Below, piece by piece: positions 1 through 8,200 of a stretch of 41,231 nt of DNA. The first letter of the stretch is position 1, and each line of letters starts with the position of its first letter. The stretch is taken from assembly GCA_016711345.1 (NCBI GenBank), contig JADJTD010000004.1, positions 1 through 41,231 of the forward strand, written 5' to 3'. A program made the position numbers and the translations under genes. Below the pieces are notes generated by a model, which had not been told where the DNA came from, did not search any database, and saw only the letters and a list, made by a program, of their open reading frames with translations. The DNA comes from Chloracidobacterium sp. Lineage in GTDB: Bacteria > Acidobacteriota > Blastocatellia > Pyrinomonadales > Pyrinomonadaceae.

Positions 1-2
1 CC

Positions 3-59
3 TTGCTTGAAAAAAAGCGCAAGACGAAAAAAGTCATTAAGAGGGCATATTGGAAATAA
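3..59 (+). CDS. C-terminal tail of a gene cut by the window start (possibly the large terminase)
   Basis: From base 3 an open frame without a start codon reads LLEKKRKTKKVIKRAYWK and stops at 57-59. It is lysine-rich with ordinary codons for this phage and overlaps the next gene's TTG start by ten bases. The large terminase gene runs off the right end of the window, so this may be its C-terminus if the molecule is circular. The exact join of the two window ends would put the terminase into a different frame (frame 1, stop at about base 99), so one or two bases are lost or wrong at the junction, or this is another gene. Confidence 0.4.
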   Translation: MLEKKRKTKKVIKRAYWK

Positions 60-274
60 CAGCAGAACAGTTTCAAGCCCTGCGGGGCCGGGTGGATGAC
101 CTGGAACGGATTCTAGCGGTAGTATTGCATTCGTTTCGTCAAACTGCTATTATGAACACAGGGGCCATCGAGGCAGCGACAGGACTGGATCGCACCCGTC
201 CGCCCCGGAAAGATAAGGGAAAAAAAGTTGCAAAAAAACCGTCTGGACCTCCAATTGCTACTCGCCAAAGCTAA
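50..274 (+). CDS. Small hypothetical protein, helical with basic tail
   Basis: A 74-residue protein of unknown function starts at TTG 50, eight or so bases after an AGAGGG ribosome-binding site; no ATG is available in this frame near the start. Residues 1-30 are predicted helical (ALRGRVDDLERILAVVLHSF) with a heptad-like pattern. The C-terminal third is strongly basic (RPPRKDKGKKVAKKP), which suggests nucleic-acid or nucleoprotein contact. It lies directly after the probable end of the terminase and before the portal, a position where phages often carry small packaging or head-completion proteins. Its 3' end overlaps the next gene in another frame. No family was recognised. Confidence 0.6.
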   Translation: MEITAEQFQALRGRVDDLERILAVVLHSFRQTAIMNTGAIEAATGLDRTRPPRKDKGKKVAKKPSGPPIATRQS

Positions 275-692
275 CGCCAACATGCCGACGTTGGGCTTTG
301 ATCCGAACCCGCCCAAGTCGCCACGCCCGGCTTATCAGTTTGTCGGCTTTATGATCACGCCGACCGACGTTCACGATTACACCGTCGATTTTCAGGTCGA
401 CGAAATCGAGGGCTACACAGAGGACCCGGCCACGGGCGAGTATACGGTCCCGTCTGAAACGTTGCCCTATCTGACTTGTATGATCAAATGGGATTCGTGC
501 AGTCATTTTACATTTGGCGACGGGGGCGGCTATCTGCATTTGTGCGGCGTGCGCGATCAGATTCGCCATTTGGCCCTGATGCACCATTTGTACACGCAGG
601 CTTTTATGCTAATGAGGCGGGCACCGGAAAAAAGCGAAGAATGGCCCAAGACCGATGAAGAATTGGCGGCCATTGTCAGGACGTTTATGTAA
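228..692 (+). CDS. Hypothetical phage protein
   Basis: A protein of 154 residues if TTG 228 is used; this start follows an AAGGGA ribosome-binding site inside the end of the preceding gene. ATG 282 would give 136 residues but has no visible Shine-Dalgarno sequence. The protein is mixed alpha/beta with several aromatic residues and a glycine patch (FGDGGGYLHLC), and a C-terminal helix rich in Glu and Lys. There is no signal peptide or membrane segment. Placed between the putative terminase end and the tRNA pair, it may be co-transcribed with packaging genes. No known family was recognised. Confidence 0.65.
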   Translation: MQKNRLDLQLLLAKANANMPTLGFDPNPPKSPRPAYQFVGFMITPTDVHDYTVDFQVDEIEGYTEDPATGEYTVPSETLPYLTCMIKWDSCSHFTFGDGGGYLHLCGVRDQIRHLALMHHLYTQAFMLMRRAPEKSEEWPKTDEELAAIVRTFM

Positions 693-701
693 GAATGTTT
701 C

Positions 702-774
702 GGGTGCCGTGGCGCAACGGTAGCGCAGCAGTCTCCAAAACTGCCGGTTGTAGGTTCAAATCCTACCGCACTCG
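702..774 (+). tRNA. tRNA-Trp (CCA)
   Basis: The cloverleaf folds with acceptor GGGTGCC/CGCACTC (last pair mismatched, one G-U), D stem GCGC/GCGC, anticodon stem GCAGT/ACTGC around loop CTCCAAA (anticodon CCA), and T stem GTAGG/CCTAC around TTCAAAT. The discriminator is G and CCA is not encoded. One extra base between acceptor and D stem is slightly irregular. The gene lies 10 nt after a protein gene and 5 nt before tRNA-Tyr, so the two are probably processed from one transcript. Confidence 0.88.
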
Positions 775-779
775 CCTTT

Positions 780-863
780 GTGTAAGTATCCAAGCGGCCA
801 AAGGGCGGCGACTGTAAATCGCCTGGCGCAATGCCTTCGCTGGTCCGATTCCAGCCTTGCACA
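780..863 (+). tRNA. tRNA-Tyr (GTA)
   Basis: Acceptor GTGTAAG/CTTGCAC pairs fully with one G-U, anticodon stem GGCGA/TCGCC carries loop CTGTAAA (anticodon GTA), and T stem GCTGG/CCAGC surrounds TCCGATT. The long variable arm (class II) is the bacterial form of tRNA-Tyr, so the host is bacterial rather than archaeal. The discriminator is A and CCA is not encoded. Confidence 0.9.
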
Positions 864-875
864 CCTAATCGAATA

Positions 876-907
876 ATAGTCCTACCGGGCAAAACCTAGC
901 GGGCAAT
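876..907 (+). other. Conserved tRNA-trailer motif, copy 1
   Basis: The sequence ATAGTCCTACCGGG, a short spacer, then CCTAGCGGGCAA lies between the tRNA-Tyr 3' end and the terminator stem. The same arrangement recurs at 14324-14355 after the tRNA-like gene. Its role is unknown; a processing signal or part of a terminator structure is possible. Confidence 0.6.
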
Positions 908-939
908 TTGTATCATCTGATACAGGTTGCCCGCTTTTT
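899..939 (+). terminator. Rho-independent terminator after tRNA pair
   Basis: Stem GCGGGCAA (899-906) pairs with TTGCCCGC (927-934), with an inner hairpin TGTATCA/TGATACA, followed by five T residues. It ends the tRNA transcript just ahead of the portal gene. Confidence 0.9.
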
Positions 940-967
940 CTATTGTGTGGAAATTACAACGAAATGA
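940..967 (+). repeat. 28-bp dyad element, copy 1 (supplies portal start codon)
   Basis: This copy reads CTATTGTGTGG, AAATTA, CAACGAAATGA. The usual 3' ending AAATAG is AAATGA here, and this ATG (964) is the first ATG of the portal gene. It sits one base after the T-run of the terminator. Confidence 0.8.
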
Positions 968-2862
968 GACTGACAGAACAGCAGATTTTGGATCGGGTGA
1001 GTCGAACCGAAGCCGAACGCAACAATTACGCCATTAAGGCCGAAATTTGGGAAAATATGTGGCGGCTAAAGCAATTTGAACTGACGCCCCTGGAAGCCGT
1101 CGAACAAAACGCCCAAGAACAGGTCACGCTGCCCACGCCGCGCAACGTCGTCAACCTGGCGCAGCGGTTGATCTCGACCTTGCCCAAGATCGACGTGCCA
1201 AGCCCCAAGGTGTCCAAGGAAGCCGACGCCCTGGCCGAAAAAACCGAAGCCTGGCTGTCTGCCGTCTTTCAGTCGGCCAATCGCCAGCAAAACCGCAACT
1301 TGATCAGCGACGCCACTTGGCAATCGTTGGTCCGGGGCCGCTTCTGTTTTGAAGTCAAATGGATCGGGGATGTGCTGCCGGAACGCCTGAAAAAGACGAC
1401 GCTGCCGATCTTGATCCGGACGTTGGACCCGCTGAACGTGGGGATCAAACGTGGCCCGATCTATACCCATTGGGCCTACCACAAATGCGACGAGGAACGC
1501 CTGAACGTCATGGCGAGTTTTCCCAAGCTAAAGCTGGATGAAATCGTAGCGGTCGACACGGGCGACGACGTACGCACCGAAAAAGACACGGTCGAGGTGG
1601 TCGATTTTTGGTGGACTAGCCCGACGACGGGCGACATTTGGAACGCCATTTTGGTCAACGGGCGCTTTGCCAAAAAGCCCTCGCGCACCGATTACCCGGA
1701 TATTCCGATCATCGAAAATTATGGCGACACGGCCCCAATCGAGGATGAAGAATACCGGGGCATGTCGATCCTGGACCCGATCCGCGAGTTGTGGCCCTAC
1801 CAAAACCGCCTGGCGTCGCAGATGGGCACCGGCCTCTTGTGGTACTTCTGGCCGTCGATCACGGTGATGAATGAACACGGTGAAGAAGTGGGCGACATTA
1901 AAATCAAGCCGGGCGAAACGACCCATTTGCCGATGGGCACCACGACGAACGTGATTCAAATCTCGCCCAATGTGCCGCTTGCGACACTCATGGACGGGCG
2001 CATCGACGCCGAAATCCAAAACTCGACCTTTCCGGGCGTGATGTACGGTAAGGCACCGGGCGAACTGTCTGCCGGGTACGGCGTGAGTTTGTTGTCGGAT
2101 GCCGCCAAGGGGCGCATCAAATCGACCCTTGAAAACTTGGAGTTTGGGATCGCCCGTGTCTGCCAAATGGTGCTGGGCCTGGTGGCTGCCTTTGGTGACA
2201 ACAAGGACGGCGTGGCGGCCTGGGGCATTGACGACCGGACAACCAAAGCGTATCGCCTGTCGATGACCAAAAAAGAGGCCCAAGACTTTTGCGACGTGGT
2301 GGTGAGTCTCAAGCCGCAAGTGCCGCAAGACTTGCAACAGGTGCAAACGCTGGGCCTTCGCCTGGTGGAAGCCGGGATCATCTCGATCCGCACCTATCGC
2401 GATAAATTCATGTCGATCACAATCCCGTCCGATGAACAAGCGCGGGTGGAGTTGGAAAAAGCCTTTAATAGTGAGGCCATCGCGCCAGTGGCCCAAGATT
2501 CGGCCCTGGAATTGTACTTTGGCAAAAACTGGAAAGAAGAATTGGGCATTGTCCCGCCGCCGCCGCCCGAACCGCCGCCCGCCCCGCCTGAAATGATGGG
2601 GCCGCCGCAAGGGCCGCCAATGCAGGGGCCGCCGCCTGGCATGATGCAACAGGGGCCGCCGATGCCGCCCGGCCAATCTGAGGCCGTGCTAACCGGCCCG
2701 ATGGGCGGGGGCATTCCGCCCGAACTATCCGGGCAACTGACGCCCGAAATGATGGGGATGCCTGCCGATATGGACCCAATCGAATGGGCACGACTGACAG
2801 GCCGCCCGATGCCGCCCGCGCAGGAATTGAACCGGCTGCAAGGGCTGCCGCAAGGGGGTTAA
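964..2862 (+). CDS. Portal protein
   Basis: This 632-residue protein is the likely portal, the dodecameric ring at the head vertex through which DNA enters and leaves. Support comes from size, position directly upstream of the head genes, and portal-like sequence: a helical N-terminus with WENMWRLKQFELTPLE, a mixed alpha/beta core with NRLASQMGTGLLWYFWP, and a long helical crown region near residues 360-520. The last 110 residues are a low-complexity Pro/Met/Gly/Gln tail with repeated GPP runs, unusual for a portal. The start is taken as ATG 964; a TTG at 943 in the same frame would add seven residues. No strong Shine-Dalgarno sequence precedes 964, and the start codon is part of a dispersed repeat element. 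The next gene begins immediately after the stop. Confidence 0.85.
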   Translation: MRLTEQQILDRVSRTEAERNNYAIKAEIWENMWRLKQFELTPLEAVEQNAQEQVTLPTPRNVVNLAQRLISTLPKIDVPSPKVSKEADALAEKTEAWLSAVFQSANRQQNRNLISDATWQSLVRGRFCFEVKWIGDVLPERLKKTTLPILIRTLDPLNVGIKRGPIYTHWAYHKCDEERLNVMASFPKLKLDEIVAVDTGDDVRTEKDTVEVVDFWWTSPTTGDIWNAILVNGRFAKKPSRTDYPDIPIIENYGDTAPIEDEEYRGMSILDPIRELWPYQNRLASQMGTGLLWYFWPSITVMNEHGEEVGDIKIKPGETTHLPMGTTTNVIQISPNVPLATLMDGRIDAEIQNSTFPGVMYGKAPGELSAGYGVSLLSDAAKGRIKSTLENLEFGIARVCQMVLGLVAAFGDNKDGVAAWGIDDRTTKAYRLSMTKKEAQDFCDVVVSLKPQVPQDLQQVQTLGLRLVEAGIISIRTYRDKFMSITIPSDEQARVELEKAFNSEAIAPVAQDSALELYFGKNWKEELGIVPPPPPEPPPAPPEMMGPPQGPPMQGPPPGMMQQGPPMPPGQSEAVLTGPMGGGIPPELSGQLTPEMMGMPADMDPIEWARLTGRPMPPAQELNRLQGLPQGG

Positions 2863-3156
2863 GTGGACGCGGATCAATTCGTTGAACTCAAGGCGGCCCT
2901 GTACGTCATCCAGAACGCCGACCGGGCGGGCGATTATGAGACACGCAACCGATTCGTAATTGGGGCCGTGTTTGTGGCCCTGGGGGCGGGCCTGGTGGCC
3001 GGTTTTCGCATCGACCCGCAAGAACCGGATTGGCCCGCCGCTTTTATCGAACTTCCGACCGGACAAGTATCTTGGCACCTTCCGCAACACGGCGTCGCCT
3101 ACGATGGGCACACGACCGACGAAAAGAACGGGCGGATCGATGCCTTTCGCAAATAG
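2863..3156 (+). CDS. Small conserved phage protein with DGHTTDEK motif
   Basis: A 97-residue protein starting with GTG directly after the portal stop codon, with the ribosome-binding site (AAGGGGG) inside the portal gene, so the two are translationally coupled. Residues 30-47 (FVIGAVFVALGAGLVAG) are hydrophobic, yet the rest is soluble in character. The C-terminal part (SWHLPQHGVAYDGHTTDEK, residues 69-87) resembles a motif I recall from small phage proteins of unknown function, in which a Trp-His and a DGHTT segment precede an Arg/Lys-rich end. No catalytic function is assigned. Confidence 0.75.
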   Translation: MDADQFVELKAALYVIQNADRAGDYETRNRFVIGAVFVALGAGLVAGFRIDPQEPDWPAAFIELPTGQVSWHLPQHGVAYDGHTTDEKNGRIDAFRK

Positions 3157-3166
3157 AGGAAAAAAC

Positions 3167-3367
3167 ATGATCGCACTAATGAAAAGCCTATTACGTGGTA
3201 ATTACATCGAAATAGCAATCTTTCTAACCCTGGGCATGGCCTGTCTGTTGCCCTTGAACGCCCGCGCGGGTGAACAACCAATCGCTGAACCGGCGCAGGC
3301 GCCAACCGCTACGCCCTCGCCCATTACGATCAATACCGTATTTCTGCCCCTGGTGGCAATGGAGTAA
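3167..3367 (+). CDS. Small exported protein with Chloroflexota-like C-terminal tail
   Basis: A 66-residue protein preceded by AGAGGA seven bases before ATG 3167. Residues 17-33 form a hydrophobic signal or membrane segment followed by a plausible cleavage site after NARA. The mature part is a Pro/Thr linker (APTATPSP) and ends TINTVFLPLVAME. A Thr/Pro-rich linker followed by a final hYLPLV-type segment is, from memory, a recurring C-terminal feature of secreted proteins in Anaerolineae and other Chloroflexota. The protein is therefore almost only an export signal plus that tail. A dispersed 28-bp repeat lies within the reading frame (codons 8-17). It may act at the cell envelope; its function is unknown. 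Confidence 0.7.
   Translation: MIALMKSLLRGNYIEIAIFLTLGMACLLPLNARAGEQPIAEPAQAPTATPSPITINTVFLPLVAME
3188..3215 (+). repeat. 28-bp dyad element, copy 2 (inside a coding region)
   Basis: Reads CTATTACGTGG, TAATTA, CATCGAAATAG. It is translated in frame as LLRGNYIEI of the small exported protein, the only copy lying wholly within a predicted gene. Confidence 0.85.
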
Positions 3368-3373
3368 AACAAA

Positions 3374-4999
3374 ATGGCAACACCGTACGATTTTGCCCGT
3401 AGGGGCGAAGGATCACAACCCGGCTACGGGGGCGGCGCGCAGGCGCAACCCAATCGCTACGCTATGCCCCAAGGGGGCGGTGGTGGGTCGGCGGGCTGGA
3501 ATAGCCAGGCGCAAAACCAGCAGCAGGGCATGGCCACGCGACAAGGGCAACAGGCGGCAACGGGCGGCTATCGTGGCCCGGCGACGGGCATGGCCAACCC
3601 GAACGGCCAAGGCCCGGTGACAGGCATGGCCAACCCGAACCAATACGGCATGGATACGCGCATGGGTGGCGGGGCGCTGCCGGGCGGTAATACTCGCGGC
3701 ATGACGATGACCTCGCCCGGTGCCCAACCTGCCGTCCAAACGGGCGGCTATCGTGGCCCGGCGCAAGTTTATCAGCCGGGCACGGGTGTTCCGGGCCGTA
3801 GCCTGCAAGGGCAAGGTATGGCCAGCGGCACGCCCGGCCAAAGCACGCAACCGACCAACCGGCCCACGACCGGCACGCAGGGCCAGAACGCCCCGCAACA
3901 GTACAGCGGGGGCAACGGGCAACCGCAACCCAACCCGGACCCTTACGGGTCGCCCTGGGTGGATTACGTCAACCCGGACGGGTCGCCACATATTAACTAC
4001 CAATACGGGCAAAATTCCGGGGGTGGCGGTGGCCAGCAGACGCGACAGACCGGCCCGAACGGCGGAAGCAATGACTATTGGACGGGCGGTGGCGGCCAAC
4101 CGGAACGCGTGCCCGTGGGCGGGGGCGATAATTCGCACGGCCCGATGTATGGCAACATCCCGCAAGGGCCAGGTCAGCAGGGTTTGCCGTTTACGTGGGA
4201 TCAGTACGCCGCGGCCCGCAACGACAACCCGCGTATTGCCCAAGAATACGCGCAAATGAATCAGCCGTATGTGCAGATGGCCCAAAACGCCTACCAATAC
4301 GACCGTGATTTTGGCGAGTCGACCCGGCGCGATGATCGAAACTACGGCTTGACCCGTGAACAACAGACCTTTCAGCAGGGCATGGACACGCGCCAGCAGA
4401 ATATGGCCGAACAGTCGTACCAAACCGGCGTCAACCAGTGGGATCGCCAGTTTGAACAGACCAATAATCAATTCGACCAAAATTTTGGGCTACAACAAAA
4501 CCAGCAAAATTTCCAGCAAGGCATGGATACGCGGGGCATGAATTTGCAGGAGTTGAACAGCAATCGGCAATACGGCCTGGATAACCGGGGCATGGGCTTG
4601 CAGGAGTTGAACAGCACCCGGCAATATGGCCTGGATAACCGGGGCATGAGTTTGCAGGAATTGCAGAACAGCCAAAACTACGGCCTGCAAAATCAACAAA
4701 TGGGCCTGAATGTGCGCAATCAAAACATGCAGGAACAGGGCCAATCCCAACAGTACGGCCTAGCCCAAAACGCGCAGGCCATGCAATCGCAGCAGATGCT
4801 TCATTCGATGGGCATTGACACGCGGGGCATGAACTTGCAAGAGTTGCAACAGGCCACCCAAGCGGCCTACCAGCAGCAGCAATTGACGCAACAGGGCCAA
4901 ATCTCACGCGAACAGATGGCGAGTCAAGAACGCCAAGCGCTAATGGCGGCCACGGGGCGCGATCAGCAAACCGCGCTGAAATGGGTACGCAGTTGGTAA
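3374..4999 (+). CDS. Q/N/G-rich repetitive virion-associated protein
   Basis: This 541-residue protein has GGAG ten bases before ATG 3374. Residues 1-290 are Gly/Pro/Gln/Asn/Thr-rich and probably disordered, with repeated GYRGPA, TGMANPN and MDTR segments. Residues 300-530 are an extremely Gln-rich, probably helical or coiled repeat region. Within it a 54-bp tandem repeat (4532-4693) gives 18-residue units of the form RGMxLQELNSxRQYGLDN. There are almost no hydrophobic residues and no cysteines. Position between portal and the giant internal protein suggests a virion or assembly role, perhaps a disordered internal protein. The composition is prion-like. No family was recognised. Confidence 0.8.
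   Translation: MATPYDFARRGEGSQPGYGGGAQAQPNRYAMPQGGGGGSAGWNSQAQNQQQGMATRQGQQAATGGYRGPATGMANPNGQGPVTGMANPNQYGMDTRMGGGALPGGNTRGMTMTSPGAQPAVQTGGYRGPAQVYQPGTGVPGRSLQGQGMASGTPGQSTQPTNRPTTGTQGQNAPQQYSGGNGQPQPNPDPYGSPWVDYVNPDGSPHINYQYGQNSGGGGGQQTRQTGPNGGSNDYWTGGGGQPERVPVGGGDNSHGPMYGNIPQGPGQQGLPFTWDQYAAARNDNPRIAQEYAQMNQPYVQMAQNAYQYDRDFGESTRRDDRNYGLTREQQTFQQGMDTRQQNMAEQSYQTGVNQWDRQFEQTNNQFDQNFGLQQNQQNFQQGMDTRGMNLQELNSNRQYGLDNRGMGLQELNSTRQYGLDNRGMSLQELQNSQNYGLQNQQMGLNVRNQNMQEQGQSQQYGLAQNAQAMQSQQMLHSMGIDTRGMNLQELQQATQAAYQQQQLTQQGQISREQMASQERQALMAATGRDQQTALKWVRSW
4532..4693 (+). repeat. 54-bp in-frame tandem repeat, three units
   Basis: Units start at 4532, 4586 and 4640, each beginning CGGGGCATG and encoding RGM-x-LQELNS-x-RQYGLDN; the third has diverged (LQNSQNYGLQN). 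A related segment RGMNLQELQQ occurs once more near 4825. The first two copies are nearly identical at the DNA level, which points to recent expansion. Confidence 0.85.
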
Positions 5000-5238
5000 A
5001 GGAAATTTCTTTCCGCGAAGGAAAATACCCTTTTAATTTTTACCTGGGCAAGCGGGGGGTGTATGTGTTCCTCCGTATCGGGGATCACAACCTCCGCTTG
5101 TTCAATTACGGGGCCGGGTGGAAGTTGCGCCACGAAGTCGCCCCTTTCCCGTGGTTAGCCCTCTTTGACGGGGCCACGGGCACGCAGCACGGCCCGCCCT
5201 ACTTCGCCACGGGGGCGCGGTGTATGTTTCGTCGTTAG
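4981..5238 (+). CDS. Small hypothetical protein
   Basis: An 85-residue protein whose ATG 4981 lies inside the 3' end of the preceding gene (19-base overlap, different frame). It is basic and aromatic-rich (YPFNFYLGKRGVYVFLRIGDHNLRLFNYG) with a beta-strand-like pattern and no membrane segment. No clear Shine-Dalgarno sequence is seen before 4981, so initiation may rely on coupling to the upstream gene. It fills the gap before the giant gene. Function unknown; a small beta-structured head protein is one possibility. Confidence 0.55.
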   Translation: MGTQLVKEISFREGKYPFNFYLGKRGVYVFLRIGDHNLRLFNYGAGWKLRHEVAPFPWLALFDGATGTQHGPPYFATGARCMFRR

Positions 5239-5287
5239 TGGTGGTATAAATCAGCCTTGCCCGTCCTGTGCGGTTTAGGGGTAATCT

Positions 5288-8200
5288 ATGGCAATCAGTT
5301 CAATCGAAGAAATTTTGGAACAACGCCGCCGCCAAGCGGAAACCAAAAAGCGCAACGAAGAAAAAGCCAAGCGCGACGCGCAGCGCCAGCAGTACGGGCC
5401 ACAAACCCAAGCGCAGGCGCAAGCGGCCAAACAGGAAAAACCGCAATTCTTTGCGGGCTACGGCGCGCAACCGACCAAGGCCCCGGTGAAAGCGCCTGCC
5501 CGTAACCCGGTCTACGCGCCGATCAAGTTTGTGCCCGCCGCCAGTGATCGCACGAAAGACGATCAGGCGCAACCGGCGCGCTATGTGCCGGTGCCTTACC
5601 AAGTGCCCGAAATGAAAAAGGATAATGACAAACCGGACCGTTATACGCCGATGCCTTATGGCCCTGCGGGCATGGGCAAGGACACACCGGCCCTGATCCC
5701 GGTTGGGCGGCCAATGGAGATCGGCCTAACCTCGGATCGCCCCGATACGGGCGTGGCCGACCTAAACCAAACGCAGATCGCCCAAGCGCCGACGACCGCA
5801 CTTGATCCCCGTGGGTGGCGGCCCGAACGGACGAAAGACGATGAAGCGTTCCCGGTCAAGAAAAAGCCCTGGTACACCGATTGGGGCAAAGATAGCCCGA
5901 TTGGGGCGGGCGCGGCCCTAGAGTACGGCGTGCAACAGATGGGCGCGGCCAAAGACTTCTTGCGGCCTGACACGGGCGCGACGAATAATCCGGCATGGGA
6001 TTATCGCGACGAACAAATCAGAGAACGCGAAGCCCAAGACAAAAGTAATGTGGGGGACATGACGTTTGAAAACCCATTTAAAGGCGTCATTAACTCTGCC
6101 GGTCACCATCTGGATGGAACGGTAGATAACCCTGACGCCGGATTGGGTGGGTACTTCGATCCAGGTCGCCTTTGGTCTAACCTGTCCAAAAACACAGAGT
6201 CCATCCCTGGCGTTGGTGAGTTGTGGCGCGGTGCTGGCGACTTGGCATGGAACGGCGCTGATTGGTTGAGTGCATTGAGTACGGATGCATTGTCGACGCG
6301 GGTGCCAACACCCATTGTCGATCCCGAAACGGGTGAAGTGACCGTCACGAATGACGCCAATATCGGTCAGGCGAGTAACGCTTTCTTTGAGACGGTCAAC
6401 GATACGCTTAATCCATTCTCGGACGACTACAACCCAATCGGTAAGGAGGACGCTACAACCGATCCGTGGGAGAAATGGAATAATAATTCGCCGATTAATC
6501 AACTCGGTAATGCATTCATGGACAACTTTTACCGAAATATAGGCGAAGGTGTTGCAGCGAGTACGATGGATGATGCCGATAAAGTTGGTTTGACGCCAGA
6601 AGAAATCGCCAACCAAGAAGCTGTTGTGAAAACGATGCTTTCTTTTAGTAGCGTTGAAAGTCAAGAATCGGCCCTGCGCGACCTTGCGACACAAGATGAA
6701 ACCGTGGCAAAGATGGAAGCGGAAGCGGCCCGGCTTTTGGCGATGGCGAACGGCGACGGTATGACGGTGTTTGAAGAACAGATCGCGGCGATGGCCTACG
6801 ATCCAAGAACGGACCCGGCGAGTAAAGAAAAGATTTGGCAGATTGCCACGAATCCAGAAGCGGCGTTGCTTGATCCGGTGCTTTCCGATGAAGCCAAGAA
6901 GCTGGCGCAACAAGTCATTGATGCCCGAAACATGACCGACGAGGACCGTAAGGCGATGCAGGCCGCGGCTGCCGATCTCGGTATGCAAGCTAACGACTTG
7001 CGCAAAATGACGCCAAACGACATTGTTGATCAGCATACCGACGTTCTGCGAACGCTGGCGCTTGGTATCCTAGTCGACCCGCTTGATTGGGTTACGGGTG
7101 CCGCTGGTGCGCTTGTAAGCCTTGCGCCCGGTGCGCGGCGTCTTAGCAAGGCTGTTAGCGCTGCCGACAAACTAGACGAAACGACTGTGATTAAAGCGTT
7201 GACAACGGCTGGTAAATTCGACTTTGGCCCGGATATTGCAGCGATTGCCAAAAATGTCCCTGGAATGAGTTTCCTGGACCAAGTCGACACGGCCATCTTT
7301 ACGCCCAAAGTCACCAAGGCGGCGCAAGAATCAAAAACGCTTTTCAGTGGGATCGCCGTCTTGATTAGAGACGCCGACACGACCGACGACATAAAAACCA
7401 TCTTGCGTATTCTGGCAACCGATCCGGCCCAACTCGTAAAGGGTGTTCCAGCCAACGTGTTTAGTGGCGCAGGTCTACAAGACTTGGCCCATAATGGCGT
7501 CGTAAAGTTTGCGCCGCAAGTCTTCAATAAACAATTTGTCGATGCGTTGCAAAGGAGTTATCGATCCGTGGTTGGCGAAATCCTAAACAGCGCTACATTG
7601 TCCAAAGCTGGCCTAATCGACAAGATTCCGTTCATGGATGAGTTGGTCGCTAACCTGAATCAAGGCGGTGCCCGCGTTTATAACGTGGCGACGGCGTTTG
7701 GTGAAGCGCCCATCGGCACCACAAAGGCGACTGCGCGCATGACGGGCAACGGTCAAGCGGTGATTGACTATATTGACAGTAAGGGCACATTACTTGGATC
7801 GTCGGACGAGATGGCCGCCGCGGCGGCGCGGCGGTCGGCAATGGCGATTGAACAACAAGCGAAGGTTGGCAAGATCACTGATCCTAACTTCGTGCGGAAT
7901 ATTGGCAGTACACAGCGTAAAATTCAATCGGCTATCAGTCTAAACTTGTCGCCTGGATCGATTGTGACAAATGCGGTCGGTGCCAATATGCAACTGATCA
8001 CGGACGGCAATTGGTCATTCCGTAGGATTGACGACATTATGGAACACGCCGCGCGGTTTGGTGGTGGCGGGCAACTCAACCTGCGCATGGCGGGCGACAC
8101 GACGGCAAAAGAATTTGTCGGCGGCATCGGCCTGGGTCAAATCCGTGGCGGCAAGGCGTCGGTGCCGTTGACGGGTGGACGGGTCGGCTTGGGTGAAGAA

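Noticed and set aside
557..892. Minus-strand open frame over the tRNA pair
   Set aside because: It is the antisense of two tRNA genes; the GFEPTTGS-type words are a known artefact of tRNA reverse strands.
3413..4480. 355-codon open frame on the minus strand
   Set aside because: It mirrors the Gly/Gln-rich gene on the plus strand, has no ribosome-binding site and a composition (Arg/His/Leu/Ala) typical of antisense to GC-rich codons.
5918..7036. 372-codon minus-strand open frame
   Set aside because: It lies wholly within the giant plus-strand gene, and its His/Arg/Phe-rich composition is a codon-shadow effect.
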